From: Beaufortia kweichowensis
Taxonomy: Eukaryota; Chordata; Actinopteri; Cypriniformes; Gastromyzontidae
Length of the DNA stretch: 64,000 bases
Assembly (NCBI GenBank): GCA_019155185.1
Contig: CM032815.1
Span: forward strand, 5,217,001 to 5,281,000
Direction: 5' to 3'
Position 1 is the first letter of the stretch; each line of letters opens with the position of its first letter. The position numbers and the translations under genes were made by a program. Shown here piece after piece: positions 40,095 through 50,048 of this stretch. The notes beneath the pieces were generated by a model. It saw only the letters and a list, made by a program, of their open reading frames with translations. It was not told where the DNA came from and did not search any database.

Positions 40095-41126
40095 CTAATT
40101 TCTCATAAAAATCTTCAGTTTTGCACTTCTTGCCACAAAAGTGTTCACCTTGTTTCGTTTGTAGATTTCTTTTATAGATTGCAGGACCTCCTCAGTCTTC
40201 AGCGTGTATATGATGGGATTCAGCATAGGTGGTATTATCTGAGTCAGGGAATTATTAATTATTCTGGCATTTTGATCAATAGATGTAGAGATAGATTTAA
40301 CATTTACGCTTAAAATTGGAAGATAAAAAATGGCCACCAACGCAAGATGCGAGGTGCAGGTTTTCATGGCTTTAATTCGGTCTGCGCCATGGGCAAGTTT
40401 AAGCAGCGCTGCGGCGATGGACAAATATGAAATGGTAATCAGCAATACTGGCAAGCAAATCAAGACACCAAACAAAATATATGCCAACCAATAATTAATG
40501 GAATTATCATTACAGGAAAGACTAATGACAGGGCCGTGATCACAGAAATAACTGTTGACCACAGTAGATCTACAAAACGAGAGTCTGTTAACCAATCCTG
40601 CAAGAACAGCGAATAAAACTATTGAAACAAACCACATAACACCTAACATGTATGACATGAATGATTTGGTTATGATAGCATGGTACTTCAGAGGAAAACA
40701 AATGGCAATCAGTCTGTCATAAGCCAAAGCGAGTAGTGTTAAAGACTGCATGTTCATAAAGTGAAACACAAAAAACATATTTGCCAAACAACTTTCATAT
40801 GAAATATACTGGTGCTCAAACAAAAACATGTCTATGAGTTGTGGAATCAAAACCGTGCTTCCACACAAATCAGAGATAGCCAGATGAAAGACGGCAATGT
40901 ACTTGGCCGTATGAAGTCTACGGGCCAAATAAATAGTGGACATGATAAAAGAATTCCCACATACAGTCACGGCGTACACCAAACACAAGAAAACATAGTA
41001 ATACTTTGCATGTGGAATATTAGAAAATCCATTAATGAAGAATTTTTCAGGACGAACAAAGGTTGTGTTTTCAGATGAAGCTGATGGTAAAGTTAGGTTG
41101 TCCAGTGTCAGGTTTTGTGTGTCACC
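40095..41126 (-). CDS. Odorant receptor with intact body but no in-frame ATG at its N-terminus
   Basis: The seven-TM body is complete and uninterrupted: INGFSNIPHAKYYYVF before TM1, GNSFIMSTIYLARRLHT, LALAYDRLIAICFPLKYHA, SYFCDHGP, KAMKTCTSHLALV and LNPIIYTLKTEEV, ending in a stop at 40095. The frame is open upstream to a stop codon just beyond 41126 but contains no ATG before TM1; the first Met is inside TM1. In the neighbouring OR (44464) the sequence after the acceptor is ATGACACAAAAC. The aligned sequence here, after an acceptor-like TTATCACAG (exon base 41125), reads GTGACACACAAAAC, i.e. ATG changed to GTG plus two extra bases. It may be a recent pseudogene, or its start may come from an upstream exon. 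About three-quarters identical to the ORs at 43466 and 45338 by eye. Confidence 0.75.
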   Translation of the reverse strand, partial: GDTQNLTLDNLTLPSASSENTTFVRPEKFFINGFSNIPHAKYYYVFLCLVYAVTVCGNSFIMSTIYLARRLHTAKYIAVFHLAISDLCGSTVLIPQLIDMFLFEHQYISYESCLANMFFVFHFMNMQSLTLLALAYDRLIAICFPLKYHAIITKSFMSYMLGVMWFVSIVLFAVLAGLVNRLSFCRSTVVNSYFCDHGPVISLSCNDNSINYWLAYILFGVLICLPVLLITISYLSIAAALLKLAHGADRIKAMKTCTSHLALVAIFYLPILSVNVKSISTSIDQNARIINNSLTQIIPPMLNPIIYTLKTEEVLQSIKEIYKRNKVNTFVARSAKLKIFMRN

Positions 41127-41339
41127 TGTGATAAATAATAGTTTTTAGAAATGCAATGATGAATGATCGTGTTTTATCAATACAATGTCACAGATCCTAT
41201 CTGCTTCTGAAAATGATTTCTTACTTCTTCATAGTGAAAAACATTTTACATTCAGTTTACACATAATTAACTTCTTTGTTAAAATAAGATTAAAATAAGA
41301 CTCACACCAAATCCGTCACAAATCATGGAAAGTGATTTC

Positions 41340-41860
41340 TGTTTAAAAACTAAAGATTAAGCTTGTGATCGCAGGAGAAATAAACAATTGTGACCACAAA
41401 ACTGCAGAAAGAAATTGCTCATGAACAAAAAAGAACAACTATTGCAAGTCATCGCAGGCATATGAAACCTCAGTGGTAAAAAAGTGAGATTTAGAGACTG
41501 AAATGTAACAAATAACAAAACTGAGAATGCACGATCCATATGGGATTAACCCAAACAAAAAGACTCCAGCAGCTGAAGGATTATAGCTATAATTTCACAA
41601 ATGTCAGTTAATATCCATAAAGAGAACAAACATTACATATGAGTTTCCTACAAAAGAAGAAATATAGACAAAAAAGTGATTTATATTAGTATTTGATTAG
41701 GTATACCAGAGAGTTTAGCAGACAGAAAGGAAATCTTTCTGTTTTCAATGACTTCTTGAATCATAGTTCAATTCCTTCATTCATCCTGTTTGGATAGAAA
41801 AGCAATGCGTAACTTATTATGGTAAGAAATATTTATATGTTTAGGATGATGAAAATTGCA
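41340..41860 (-). pseudogene. Odorant receptor relic (subfamily 1)
   Basis: Decayed copy of the 38213-39184 OR. A splice acceptor and candidate start survive near 41795 (GATGAATGAAGG), then stops appear within a few codons. Recognisable matches include the N-terminal ENRKIS/SGIP segment, FSVLLFVTFQSLNLT (TM3; family FSVLLFITVQSLTLT), PLRFHM and, near 41350, the EL2 region. TM5-TM7 are missing. Its promoter region (41870-42060) still resembles that of the intact gene. Confidence 0.8.
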
Positions 41861-42060
41861 GTAATGATACTCACAGAAAGGTAAATTTCAGCACAATATT
41901 ATCCTGCAGAGATTTGCTCAGTTCTCTGTTCTGTAAAGTGTGTTTCTCTGAACTGTTATATAAAGCATGGAGAAGTGTCAATCTTCTCAGCCTATCAATA
42001 ACTGTGATAGTCTTTACTAATGGCACGCCCCTCGGCCAATCAAAGCACAGTATTAGCAAT
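41861..42060 (-). promoter_or_regulatory. Fossil OR promoter and 5' exon
   Basis: Retains the ACTCACAGAAAGGTAAA donor region (on +), a TATATAA on the minus strand at about 41960-41967 and a CCAAT-type GATTGGCC near 42035-42042, all collinear with the promoter of the OR at 38213. Confidence 0.5.
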
Positions 42061-43465
42061 AATAGTATGTTCAGCAAATCTTGTGACAAATCTCTTGGCA
42101 AAAATAAAATATCTCTTGGAGATCCAAGGTTTACCTCTTTGATTGTGTATTTATCTCAACTAATGATTTTAATGAGTTTTCACTTTGCACACTACAGTAT
42201 ATTTATTGTTTCTCTGATCTATTTAAGCCGTATTTGATGTTGTTGATGGGATTGTAATTCTGAAGGCCCAATATACTGATAATGACAGTGAACTGGCAAA
42301 AATAGATTTTGCTACTGAGAACCACTGCATTCATTTTCACTGTTCATCAGACAAATACATTTATTTGTCTATTTTTTTATTTGTCTAGTTACTTACTACT
42401 TTGAACACAGAGGTTTTAGGAGTTTTGGAATGCTTACAACACAAACTTTACATTCTCTAACAAAAGTGAGCAGTTTATTCGCATCACATGAAAATAGGTT
42501 AACACTGATGCAAAAGATATATTATTATAAACTAAATGGACTCAGATGAAGTTATAACAAGTCAGCTATTATGTTTATTATTTACAGTATGTTTATTAAT
42601 AAACATACTGTATAAGTAAAAATGATTTTCTCATGCAGGTCATAAAAGCAAAAGTCTATGAATTGGGAAGGCACTATTATAACATAAGATGAAAACTTAA
42701 CACTTTTCAATAAGGTCTCATTTGTTAAACAAACATTTTGTCATCATTTATTAACCTTTTTAATGTTAGTGAACCCTAATACAACTGCTCATTGTTAATT
42801 CAAGTTAGTTGATTATGCATACAAAATTGTGCAACATTAAAATGAATATACTTAAATTAATAAATGCTGTATTGTTCATGGTTAGCTCATGGAATCTAAT
42901 GTCAACAAATGCAACCTTATTGTAAAGTGTTACCATAATAACCAGGCCATGATCACAGTGAGTCACATAGCCCTAAATGTTAACATGAATCAAACAGGGT
43001 GCAGGGAGGGGGGGTAAATATTTATACAGTACATATTTAGAAATAAATCCCTAATAAAAAAAAGTATCATGGAACATGGAAATGTGCTTTAAGATCCATT
43101 TGACCATGAAAATACCATGCTTATTTTCTAAGCATCTTAGCGTAGCTTCTAAATAGTATATGGTTAGTGTTACATTTGCATATTAGTCCCATCACAGAGT
43201 GATATTTACTCTGTGCATAAGTAAACTGAATATGTATCAATACAAATATGATTCATTGAAGCAGCATATTTGTAAAAAAAAAATAACACAAAAACATTAC
43301 ACAAATTCTCACAACTGAATGCATAACTAATCAGAAATGTGTAGTACAGAAAAGTGCAGACAATACGAATCTATTCACAAAAATTGTGAGTAGGACAAAA
43401 TGCATTTCTGGCTGTTTCTCACACACTGATCAGAGAATGTCTTCATAAGACTGTATTCATTTCTC
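42061..43465. other. Intergenic spacer with a transposon relic
   Basis: No gene seen apart from the TIR element at 42699-42934, which is listed separately. The rest is AT-rich, with a G-run near 43005. Confidence 0.5.
42699..42934. mobile_element. Non-autonomous DNA transposon relic with inverted ends
   Basis: The left end reads AACACTTTTCAATAAGGTCT and the inverse of the right end reads AACACTTTACAATAAGGTTG. About 236 bp, no ORF. The CACTTTACAATAAGG terminus is abundant in fish genomes; hAT-like affiliation is from memory of the style. Confidence 0.6.
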
Positions 43466-44464
43466 TTAATACATCTGATCTTTTTTCTCTGTAGTTACAT
43501 TGACTTTTTTTTGCCTGTACAGTTCTTTTATGGATTGCATGACCTCTTCTGTTTTTAGTGTGTATATGATGGGATTCAGCATAGGTGGTATCGTCTGCGT
43601 GAGGGAATTGTTAATTATCCGGGCGTTTGTAGTCAAAGGTGTTGTAAAACCTAAAGCATTAAGGATTAAAGTTGGGAGATAAAAAATAGCCACCAGCATG
43701 AGATGTGAAGTTAAAGTTTTCATGGCTTTTATCCGGTCACCACCATGTGCGATCTTTTTCAAAGCCAGAGAAATACAGAAATATGAGATGATTATCAGTA
43801 TCAGCGGCAAGCAAATCAGGATCCCAAAGGTCATTTTTGTAATCAAAATATTTAAGGAATTGTCATTACAAGCAATTCTATAGATAGGACCGTGATCACA
43901 GTAATAACTTTCAACCACATTCGTTTTACAGAAAGAGAGTCTATTCACAAAACTTACATATACAGAAAAATATGTCACAGAAAAAATCCACATAGCCCCT
44001 ATGACCAGACCCATGGCAGTTTTGGTTACAATAGCATTATACCTCAGAGGAAAACAAATGGCAATCAGTCTGTCATAAGCCAAAGCGAGTAGTGATAAAG
44101 ACTGCATGTTCATGAAATGATAGATAAAAAACATATTTGCCAAACAGGCTTCATATAAAACATCCTGATGATCAAACAAAAACATATCTATGAGTCTGGG
44201 AATCAAAGCCGTGCTTCCACACAAATCAGATAAAGCCAAGTGAAAAACAGCAACGTATTTGGCCGTGTGAAGTCTGCGGGCCAAATAGATGATACCCATT
44301 ATAAAAGAATTCCCAAAAATAGTAACAACGTACACCAAAGACAAAAACACGTAGTAGTACTTTCCATGTGGAATATTAGAAAAGCCATTAATGAAAAAAG
44401 TTGCAGGACGAACAAGAGTTGAATTTGCAGTGGAGTCCGAATACATGCTGACGTTTTGTGTCAT
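43466..44464 (-). CDS. Odorant receptor, intact (minus-strand array, subfamily 2)
   Basis: 332-aa OR. The ATG at 44464-44462 follows directly after a TTTTTGATTACAG acceptor. N-glycosylation sites at residues 4 (NVS) and 14 (NST). Motifs: INGFSNIPHGKYYYVF, GNSFIMGIIYLARRLHT, LALAYDRLIAICFPLRYNA (DRL), SYYCDHGPIYR in EL2, KAMKTLTSHLMLV at TM6, and LNPIIYTLKTEEVMQ at TM7/H8. The TM6 motif has Leu where its neighbours have Cys (KTCTSH). Tandem paralog of the ORs at 40095 and 45338. A TAATATAAA element on the minus strand at 44663-44655 is the likely TATA box, implying a short 5' UTR exon and an intron of roughly 150 bp. Confidence 0.93.
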   Translation of the reverse strand: MTQNVSMYSDSTANSTLVRPATFFINGFSNIPHGKYYYVFLSLVYVVTIFGNSFIMGIIYLARRLHTAKYVAVFHLALSDLCGSTALIPRLIDMFLFDHQDVLYEACLANMFFIYHFMNMQSLSLLALAYDRLIAICFPLRYNAIVTKTAMGLVIGAMWIFSVTYFSVYVSFVNRLSFCKTNVVESYYCDHGPIYRIACNDNSLNILITKMTFGILICLPLILIIISYFCISLALKKIAHGGDRIKAMKTLTSHLMLVAIFYLPTLILNALGFTTPLTTNARIINNSLTQTIPPMLNPIIYTLKTEEVMQSIKELYRQKKVNVTTEKKDQMY

Positions 44465-44654
44465 CTGTAATCAAAAACTGAAAGAAATGCACTTAATAGC
44501 ACAATGAATTTCAGAGTTGGAGGCACAGTTCATTTATGGTATTATCATGTTTAACATTTAATAACAAGTCGTTGCAGTAAAATCATCAGGAAGAACATAC
44601 TCTACCTGCTGTAAAGCTGCCAGCATGACATTATTCTACCATCTATCAGACAAA

Positions 44655-44663
44655 TTTATATTA
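44655..44663 (-). promoter_or_regulatory. Candidate TATA element of the OR at 43466-44464
   Basis: TAATATAAA on the minus strand about 190 bp before the start codon. It is preceded on + by TCAGACA, a context shared with the candidate TATA of the next paralog (46577-46585). Confidence 0.4.
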
Positions 44664-44664
44664 T

Positions 44665-45337
44665 ATGATTCTCCTGAGCTTGACACCTTCTCCCTACAGA
44701 CTTGTGATAGAAGTTGCAGAGGAAATCTACGCACACATATGAAAAGCAACAGTGTCACTACTCACAAAGCCCCAAATGTATAGAATTAAATGATAGGATT
44801 TTAAAAAAAACTACTGCATCTTGTTGAGATACAAGGATATCATTAAGTGTTGTTGCTTGTGTTGATTGTGATATGTATTAAATGATTTAATTCAGTTTAA
44901 CTCAGTTCTAAATTTATACAAAATTTGTACCTAAATATGGTACATTTGTGATCTTAAATCAAGATCTTGATGCAGAAATAGTGGCAGAAATTGTTTATGT
45001 AGTGCTTGAACAAATAAAGCAAACCATCTTAGGGATGACTTAGAGACATAGGGTTATGCTTACAACACATGTACCCTTGATTAAAAAAATACTTTTTTAT
45101 TTCAGAACTTATTTTTTTATTCTAGTCATTCGATAAGTCTGTTAAACTAGATACACACAGAGAGTAAGTCAACTCTGTTAAATTATATATTTGACGAATG
45201 CTCACAACCATCTATATGAATAGATCAATCCTTGTTTGATTAAAAATATGAGAATAAGTCAATTTACAGTAACATTAAAATGGATAAATATGTCTTTTAT
45301 TTCATACACACAGATCAAAAGATTAAATATGTAATTT
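44665..45337. other. Intergenic spacer between ORs
   Basis: AT-rich, no gene or repeat recognised. Confidence 0.5.
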
Positions 45338-46336
45338 TCAATTTCTTCCAATGTGTTTAACTTTTCTTTTCATTATAACGTTCACCTTGTTTCTTCTGTA
45401 CAGTTCTTTTATGGATTGCATGACCTCTTCTGTCTTTAGTGTGTATATGATGGGATTCAACATAGGCGGTATTGTCTGCGAGAGAGAATTGTTGATAATC
45501 CGGATGTTGGTATTGAGAGATGCTGTTAAGGCTGAAATATTAACACTTAAACCTGGAAGATAAAAAATTGCCACCAACATGAGGTGGGAGGTGCAGGTTT
45601 TCATAGCCTTGATCCGGTCACCACCGTGTGCGATCTTAAGCAAAGCCAAAGCGATGCAGAAATATGAGATGATTATTAAAATCAGCGGCAAGCAAACCAG
45701 TAGACCAAAGCAAATGTTTGCCATGATATTATTTATGGAATTATCATTACAAGCTAGTCTATAGATAGGACCGTGATCACAGAAGTAACTATTGACCACA
45801 GTTGATTTACAAAATGAAAGTCTATTCAGCAAACCCACAAGTATAGCAAAAACAGTCATAGAAAAAATCCACATAACCGCTATGATGAGAAACATGACTG
45901 ACTTGGTTACAATAGCATGATATCTCAGAGGAAAACAAATGGCAATCAGTCTGTCAAAAGCCAACGTGAGTAGTGATAAAGACTGCATGTTCATGAAATG
46001 AAATACAAAAAACATATTTGCCAAACAAGCTTCATATGAAATATACTGGTGCTCAAACAAAAACATGTCCATAAGTTTTGGAATCAAAGCCGAGCTTTCA
46101 CACAGATCACAAAAGGCCAGATTGAGAACAGCAATGTATTTGGCCGTGTGAAGTCTTCGTGCCAAATAGATGGTAGACATGATAAAAGAATTGCCCAAAA
46201 CAGTCACAGCGTATACAACAGACAAGAACACATAGTAATACTTTGCATGTGGAATATTAGAAAATCCATTAATAAAAAAAGTCGCAGGACGAACAAGAGT
46301 TGAATTTACAGAGAAGTTTGACAGCACAGAAGACAT
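45338..46336 (-). CDS. Odorant receptor, intact (minus-strand array, subfamily 2)
   Basis: 332-aa OR. I chose the ATG at 46336-46334 (MSSVLSNFS), since the four-codon longer frame begins with TTG. An acceptor-like TTTTTCACAG lies about 30 nt upstream. N-glycosylation sites at residues 7 (NFS) and 11 (NST). Motifs: INGFSNIPHAKYYYVF, GNSFIMSTIYLARRLHT, LTLAFDRLIAICFPLRYHA (FDRL), SYFCDHGPIYR, KAMKTCTSHLMLV and LNPIIYTLKTEEVMQ. Tandem duplicate of 40095 and 43466 and the most upstream intact gene of the minus-strand array. Confidence 0.93.
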   Translation of the reverse strand: MSSVLSNFSVNSTLVRPATFFINGFSNIPHAKYYYVFLSVVYAVTVLGNSFIMSTIYLARRLHTAKYIAVLNLAFCDLCESSALIPKLMDMFLFEHQYISYEACLANMFFVFHFMNMQSLSLLTLAFDRLIAICFPLRYHAIVTKSVMFLIIAVMWIFSMTVFAILVGLLNRLSFCKSTVVNSYFCDHGPIYRLACNDNSINNIMANICFGLLVCLPLILIIISYFCIALALLKIAHGGDRIKAMKTCTSHLMLVAIFYLPGLSVNISALTASLNTNIRIINNSLSQTIPPMLNPIIYTLKTEEVMQSIKELYRRNKVNVIMKRKVKHIGRN

Positions 46337-46576
46337 GATACCGTGCAACTTTTGTGTCGCCTGTGAAAAAGATTTGATTATAAAATTAGATCACTTAAAT
46401 AATTATAATAATAAAACAAGTCAGAATTGTTGAAAGTATTCAAAGTATTATATAATCATTTAGAAGGCTAATATTAAGTTTAACCAAATCAGTAGAGAGA
46501 AACTGAGAAAAACATGGTTTTGACCTCTCTAGGACGGGCTTCCTGTCAATATGGCAACTACAAAACATCAGACACG

Positions 46577-46585
46577 TTTATATTA
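46577..46585 (-). promoter_or_regulatory. Candidate TATA element of the OR at 45338-46336
   Basis: TAATATAAA on the minus strand about 240 bp before the start, in a TCAGACAC context collinear with the element upstream of the 44464 paralog. Confidence 0.4.
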
Positions 46586-47089
46586 ACAGCAGGTGTATAG
46601 AGACATTCCCCCTAAAGACTCATGGATGGGCATTTTACAGTATACAATTTACAGTACACAATTTACAGTACAGAAAAGTATAAACAGAACTACAGTATAC
46701 CAATCATACTGTTAGAAGTCATAAGAAGTCTTTAAACAACATACCTTTCACCTTTTCTATAATTCACGAATACTGTAGTGATCTTTACTTAAATATTTAT
46801 TTAAATGCTTATAAAGATAAAAAATAGGAAAATTACAATAAATTTACAAAACCCAGACCACTCCAACAGTAAAAATTCACTGTTGATCTTTATGGTCAAG
46901 AACAGAAATTAAAATCTGCCAAACCAAAGACAGTGTGTGACATAACCAACATGCATGACATGTTGTTGTCATGTGACATGAAAACCAAAAACAGGAAGGT
47001 ATAATTTAAAGTATAATTTTCCTAACTAGCAATTTGGCAAAATGTGATCATTTTACCAAGACAGAAATAAGACTTTTCTTTTTGTAGTC

Positions 47090-47290
47090 TTTTTACATAT
47101 ATAAATATAACATTAATACTTCTCCTATGAATGTTATGGGGCATAGCGCTGGTGGAAGGGCAAAGGTGACAGAGAGAATAATGATCATAGTGTTTCTGTT
47201 CATAATGGGCCAAAAAGCATGTTAGACTGACATACACAATAAATAATTGAAAAATGTTGAGTACATATATTTTATACACTTTATTTGAGT
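47090..47290 (-). pseudogene. Odorant receptor 3' relic (subfamily 1, TM6-TM7)
   Basis: On +, TATGAATGTTATGGGGCATAG, GCTGGTGGAAGGGCAAAGGT, GAGAATAATGATCATAGTGT and AAAGCATGTTAGACTGACAT align in order with the 3' part of the OR at 38213 (TATAGGGTTAAGCGTTGGAG and following). Frame lost, rest of the gene absent. It marks the former extent of the minus-strand array. Confidence 0.7.
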
Positions 47291-48230
47291 TCATTTAAGT
47301 ATTTAAAACCTTTAAAAGTATTTATTTAAAATGATTAATGACTCCCTGCACGTAAGGTACTGTAATCTTAGGGGGGTTACGCAACACAATGTGTTGCATC
47401 ATCTATGAGGTATACAGTATCTTCAGAAGGATAATAAAAAACCTGCTAATTAGTCTATTATAATAGCACTGTGTTTGCTTAGACTAATCTGTGGAGAGGT
47501 AGACATGAGACCCGAGGCATTTCTGTCTGGTGTCTCAGAGCTCATTAGAGTGAAGCAACAGTTAAAAAACAAGTGCAATGCCCCTGATGGATGGGGACAG
47601 GGAACAGAAACAGAGGGGGCAAAGGTCACAATGTCTTAAACAAATATGGCAGATTTAAAACTTTACAATAAGGTCCCAATAAACCCAAGCAAAGTGATCA
47701 TGACCTAGGGTGTACATTATCCAAGCGTTCTGCAAGGAAAAACCTTTCCTGTTTGCCTTATTCTATTTGCATAAATGATCTTTGAGGTCAAATTAAAAGT
47801 ACCCAGATGTGTGAGTGTTATCAGTTTTGAGTGTTATTAGGGAATGACATACCTTAAAATGTCACAACTGGATGAAATAAATATTGTAATATACATAAAA
47901 CCTTTCTATGTACTGATGAACTTGTGTGACACATGAAATACACACATAATGTTATAAAGTTATATTGTAGAAACTGAAAAATGTCTAACTTAAATGTACT
48001 GTCACTGTAAATAAAATGCATTAATGTAAATATAAATATTCAAAACACTTGTGTATAATAATAAGATGCAAGCATTATGGTTTTTGCTCTCCTGATTTAA
48101 TAATGCAAATCAGTTACTATTAAAAATATGAATTTATTACACTTGCATTTGTAGTAAATTAAGTAACAAAGTGTTGAGAACAGAACAGTCCATGGCATTG
48201 ATACAAAAAAATCTCAGACTGAGTCTTCAA

Positions 48231-48465
48231 CTGTAATTACAGGCCCACTGATTGACAGCTCTGGTCACTAAACCGCTACAGCTCCCTAGTATAATAATCC
48301 ATATAGTATAATAGATCAGCCAAAACAGTATGAATGAAATAGTTTGGATGGTATAAACAGTAAATTAATTGTCCTCCAGTCATTTCCCTACAGAGATATT
48401 AATGACACAATCTATTATTCATCAGTGTATTAGAGCTCTGGTACCACTGTGCACTTCAGAAAGAC
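48231..48465. promoter_or_regulatory. TAAT-rich conserved non-coding block, copy 1
   Basis: Contains AATTACAGGCCCACTGATTG, AAACAGTAAATTAATTGTCC, CTCCAGTCATTTCCC, TATTAATGACACA and ATTATTCATCAGTGTATTAG. The same order recurs at 52895-53130 and partially at 56369-56415 and 59329-59480. It is dense in homeodomain-type TAAT/ATTA cores. Role inferred only. Confidence 0.5.
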
Positions 48466-48783
48466 ATGTCAATGCTCAAAAGGGAATTTAAGACATTTTG
48501 GTAATGGAACAATGTTAAAACGTATTTAAAGAGCATAAGAATAGCTTAGTCTAGTTAATCCACATTCTGTATACCAGGTGCAAACAGTTTGCTTTGGTAA
48601 GACTACAAGTCAGTTGCCAGTTGTAAATGTCTGACTACATTTGTAAACAGTAGTTTCCATCTACTTTGCTGTTATTTTTAATGTGGAAAACATTAAAGAT
48701 GATGTCATGTGTTTGCATGTAACTTAATTCATGGAACATGTTTACTGTTGCTTATCTGCAAGACATCAACATACTGCAAAATG

Positions 48784-48858
48784 CCCTTAATTTGTTCTCT
48801 GAGGATAGAGATTGCACGTTAGGATCTGTCTGGTATCTCCGGGGAACAAATTAAAGGC
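48784..48858. promoter_or_regulatory. Inverted-repeat block with EBF-like and homeodomain-like sites, copy 1
   Basis: The left arm CCCTTAATTTGTTCTCTGAG and the right arm TATCTCCGGGGAACAAATTA are imperfect inverses. Each arm joins an AATTTG/CAAATT homeodomain-type core to a TCTCCGGGGA-type element resembling the EBF (Olf-1) palindrome. The better copy is at 53448-53523. Confidence 0.5.
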
Positions 48859-49675
48859 ACGTTTTAAGTTTGTTGACAGACAACCAAACCGGTGAGAATA
48901 AGTGACAACATCCATGAATGTTAGATAATGACACCAAGAAACTCACAAACAGGTTTAAGTCAAGTTACCTATGACACGTCTATGACCTTTAACCTTGTAA
49001 AAGAAAATGTATTTATTTTTAGTTTAATTAATTATAAGCACTGCAACTGCTAAAGTGTATATCTTTTACATAAGGACTGATGGGACAGACATTTAGAAGC
49101 TTACTGTTAAGTGCAAAGTTTTAAAAATCAAAATGTGTAAGTAAAGCATTTTTGCAACACTAAGTATGCCATTGCCATAAAATATTCTACATACACTGGC
49201 AGACTTAAAGCCATACATCTTTGCAGTGCTAGGTCAGCAAACTCAACCAGAAGTTAGAAACCCTGCTCTGACCTATCCTGAAGCAAAACAAAAAACATAC
49301 AGTAGTGCACTTGAAGAACTGAATGAAAGCAAGCGAGTGAATTTGGGAAGTGAGTGAGCTAGAAAGCTTGGGAGCACCATCTTCTTCCAAACCATAGCAT
49401 GGATGGGTAGAAGCAAACTATTAAGTGTACATCACTTGTTCGCTCGTAATTGCAGTGCATCACGGTACAAGTGATGTCATTTTGTCATAACAATTGAAGT
49501 TAAATGTTGCTTAGCATATGTACCTTTTTTATGGCATATGCATAAATTTGACATTACGAGATCAGGTGAAAATAAAGATTTTAATTGACTCATTATTGCA
49601 CATGTTTGTTATGCATCTTATTTGGGAAGAGATCAAAACAATTCCCTCATTTACATAATCATGGCTGCTAGGAAC

Positions 49676-49710
49676 TCATGAGGTGTTTGTCCACTAAGAA
49701 AAATATAAAA
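49676..49710 (+). promoter_or_regulatory. Proximal promoter, OR unit 1 (X-box-like plus TATA)
   Basis: GGCTGCTAGGAAC (about 49663-49675) then CATGAGGTGTTTGTCCAC and TATAAAA at 49704-49710. The same series precedes each small ORF of the array. Confidence 0.6.
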
Positions 49711-49816
49711 GACATACAGTACACACATTAGTCTTGATAAGCAGATGGGCTTATTAGAATTTAGACATTTCTAAAGAGAAAGAAGACTAGAAATAGCAAG
49801 AGTTTTATTTTTTACA

Positions 49817-50026
49817 ATGAATGAAACTCTTTTTGTTTTGCTGTTAAAATTATTCTTCCATTTTTACAGTTTTCATCATCTTGCTGTGACAGACGCTGTC
49901 TGCATCTTACTACCATTTTCCTTCATTGCAGCCTTTTTTCTGTGCATATACAAGTACATTCAGGCTTTGATGGACTTTTGTTTTTTCGTCTTTGCATACT
50001 TTAGGCTTAATTTAGCATCCTTGTAA
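49817..50026 (+). CDS. Conserved small hydrophobic ORF upstream of OR, unit 1
   Basis: 69-aa ORF between the TATA box (49704) and the OR start (50049). Two hydrophobic stretches: LFVLLLKLFFHFY (about residues 5-17) and VCILLPFSFIAAFFLCIY (about 28-45). I do not recognise the family. Three further copies (54784, 57196, 60748) share MNE, LLKLFF, AVTD and LCIY; there are no indels in the first ~54 codons and many differences are silent (against unit 2, roughly 13 silent codons and 9 replacements by eye), suggesting purifying selection on the protein. The divergent C-terminus overlaps an acceptor-like TTTGCATACTTTAG. The OR frame upstream of its ATG has an immediate stop, so this is not an N-terminal exon continuous with the receptor. 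Possible roles: translated upstream ORF or partner membrane peptide. A short 9-codon ORF (ATG at about 49745) precedes it. It may instead be a spliced intron segment. Confidence 0.55.
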   Translation: MNETLFVLLLKLFFHFYSFHHLAVTDAVCILLPFSFIAAFFLCIYKYIQALMDFCFFVFAYFRLNLASL

Positions 50027-50048
50027 TTGTATGCTTAGGGGTGGTTGA

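Larger units (their letters stand above)
47291..49675. other. Upstream half of the first plus-strand OR unit; non-coding
   Basis: No gene. Contains the unit-start motif CTTGTGTATAATAATAAGA (48050; recurs near 52600 and 56126), the TAAT-rich block (48231-48465), a CAGGTGCAAACAGTTTGCT segment (48576; recurs at 53267) and the hairpin block (48784-48858). Confidence 0.55.

Noticed and set aside
46935..46985. Cluster of CATG-containing palindromic words as a regulatory site
   Set aside because: It is short and AT-rich, is not repeated elsewhere in the array, and could easily arise by chance.
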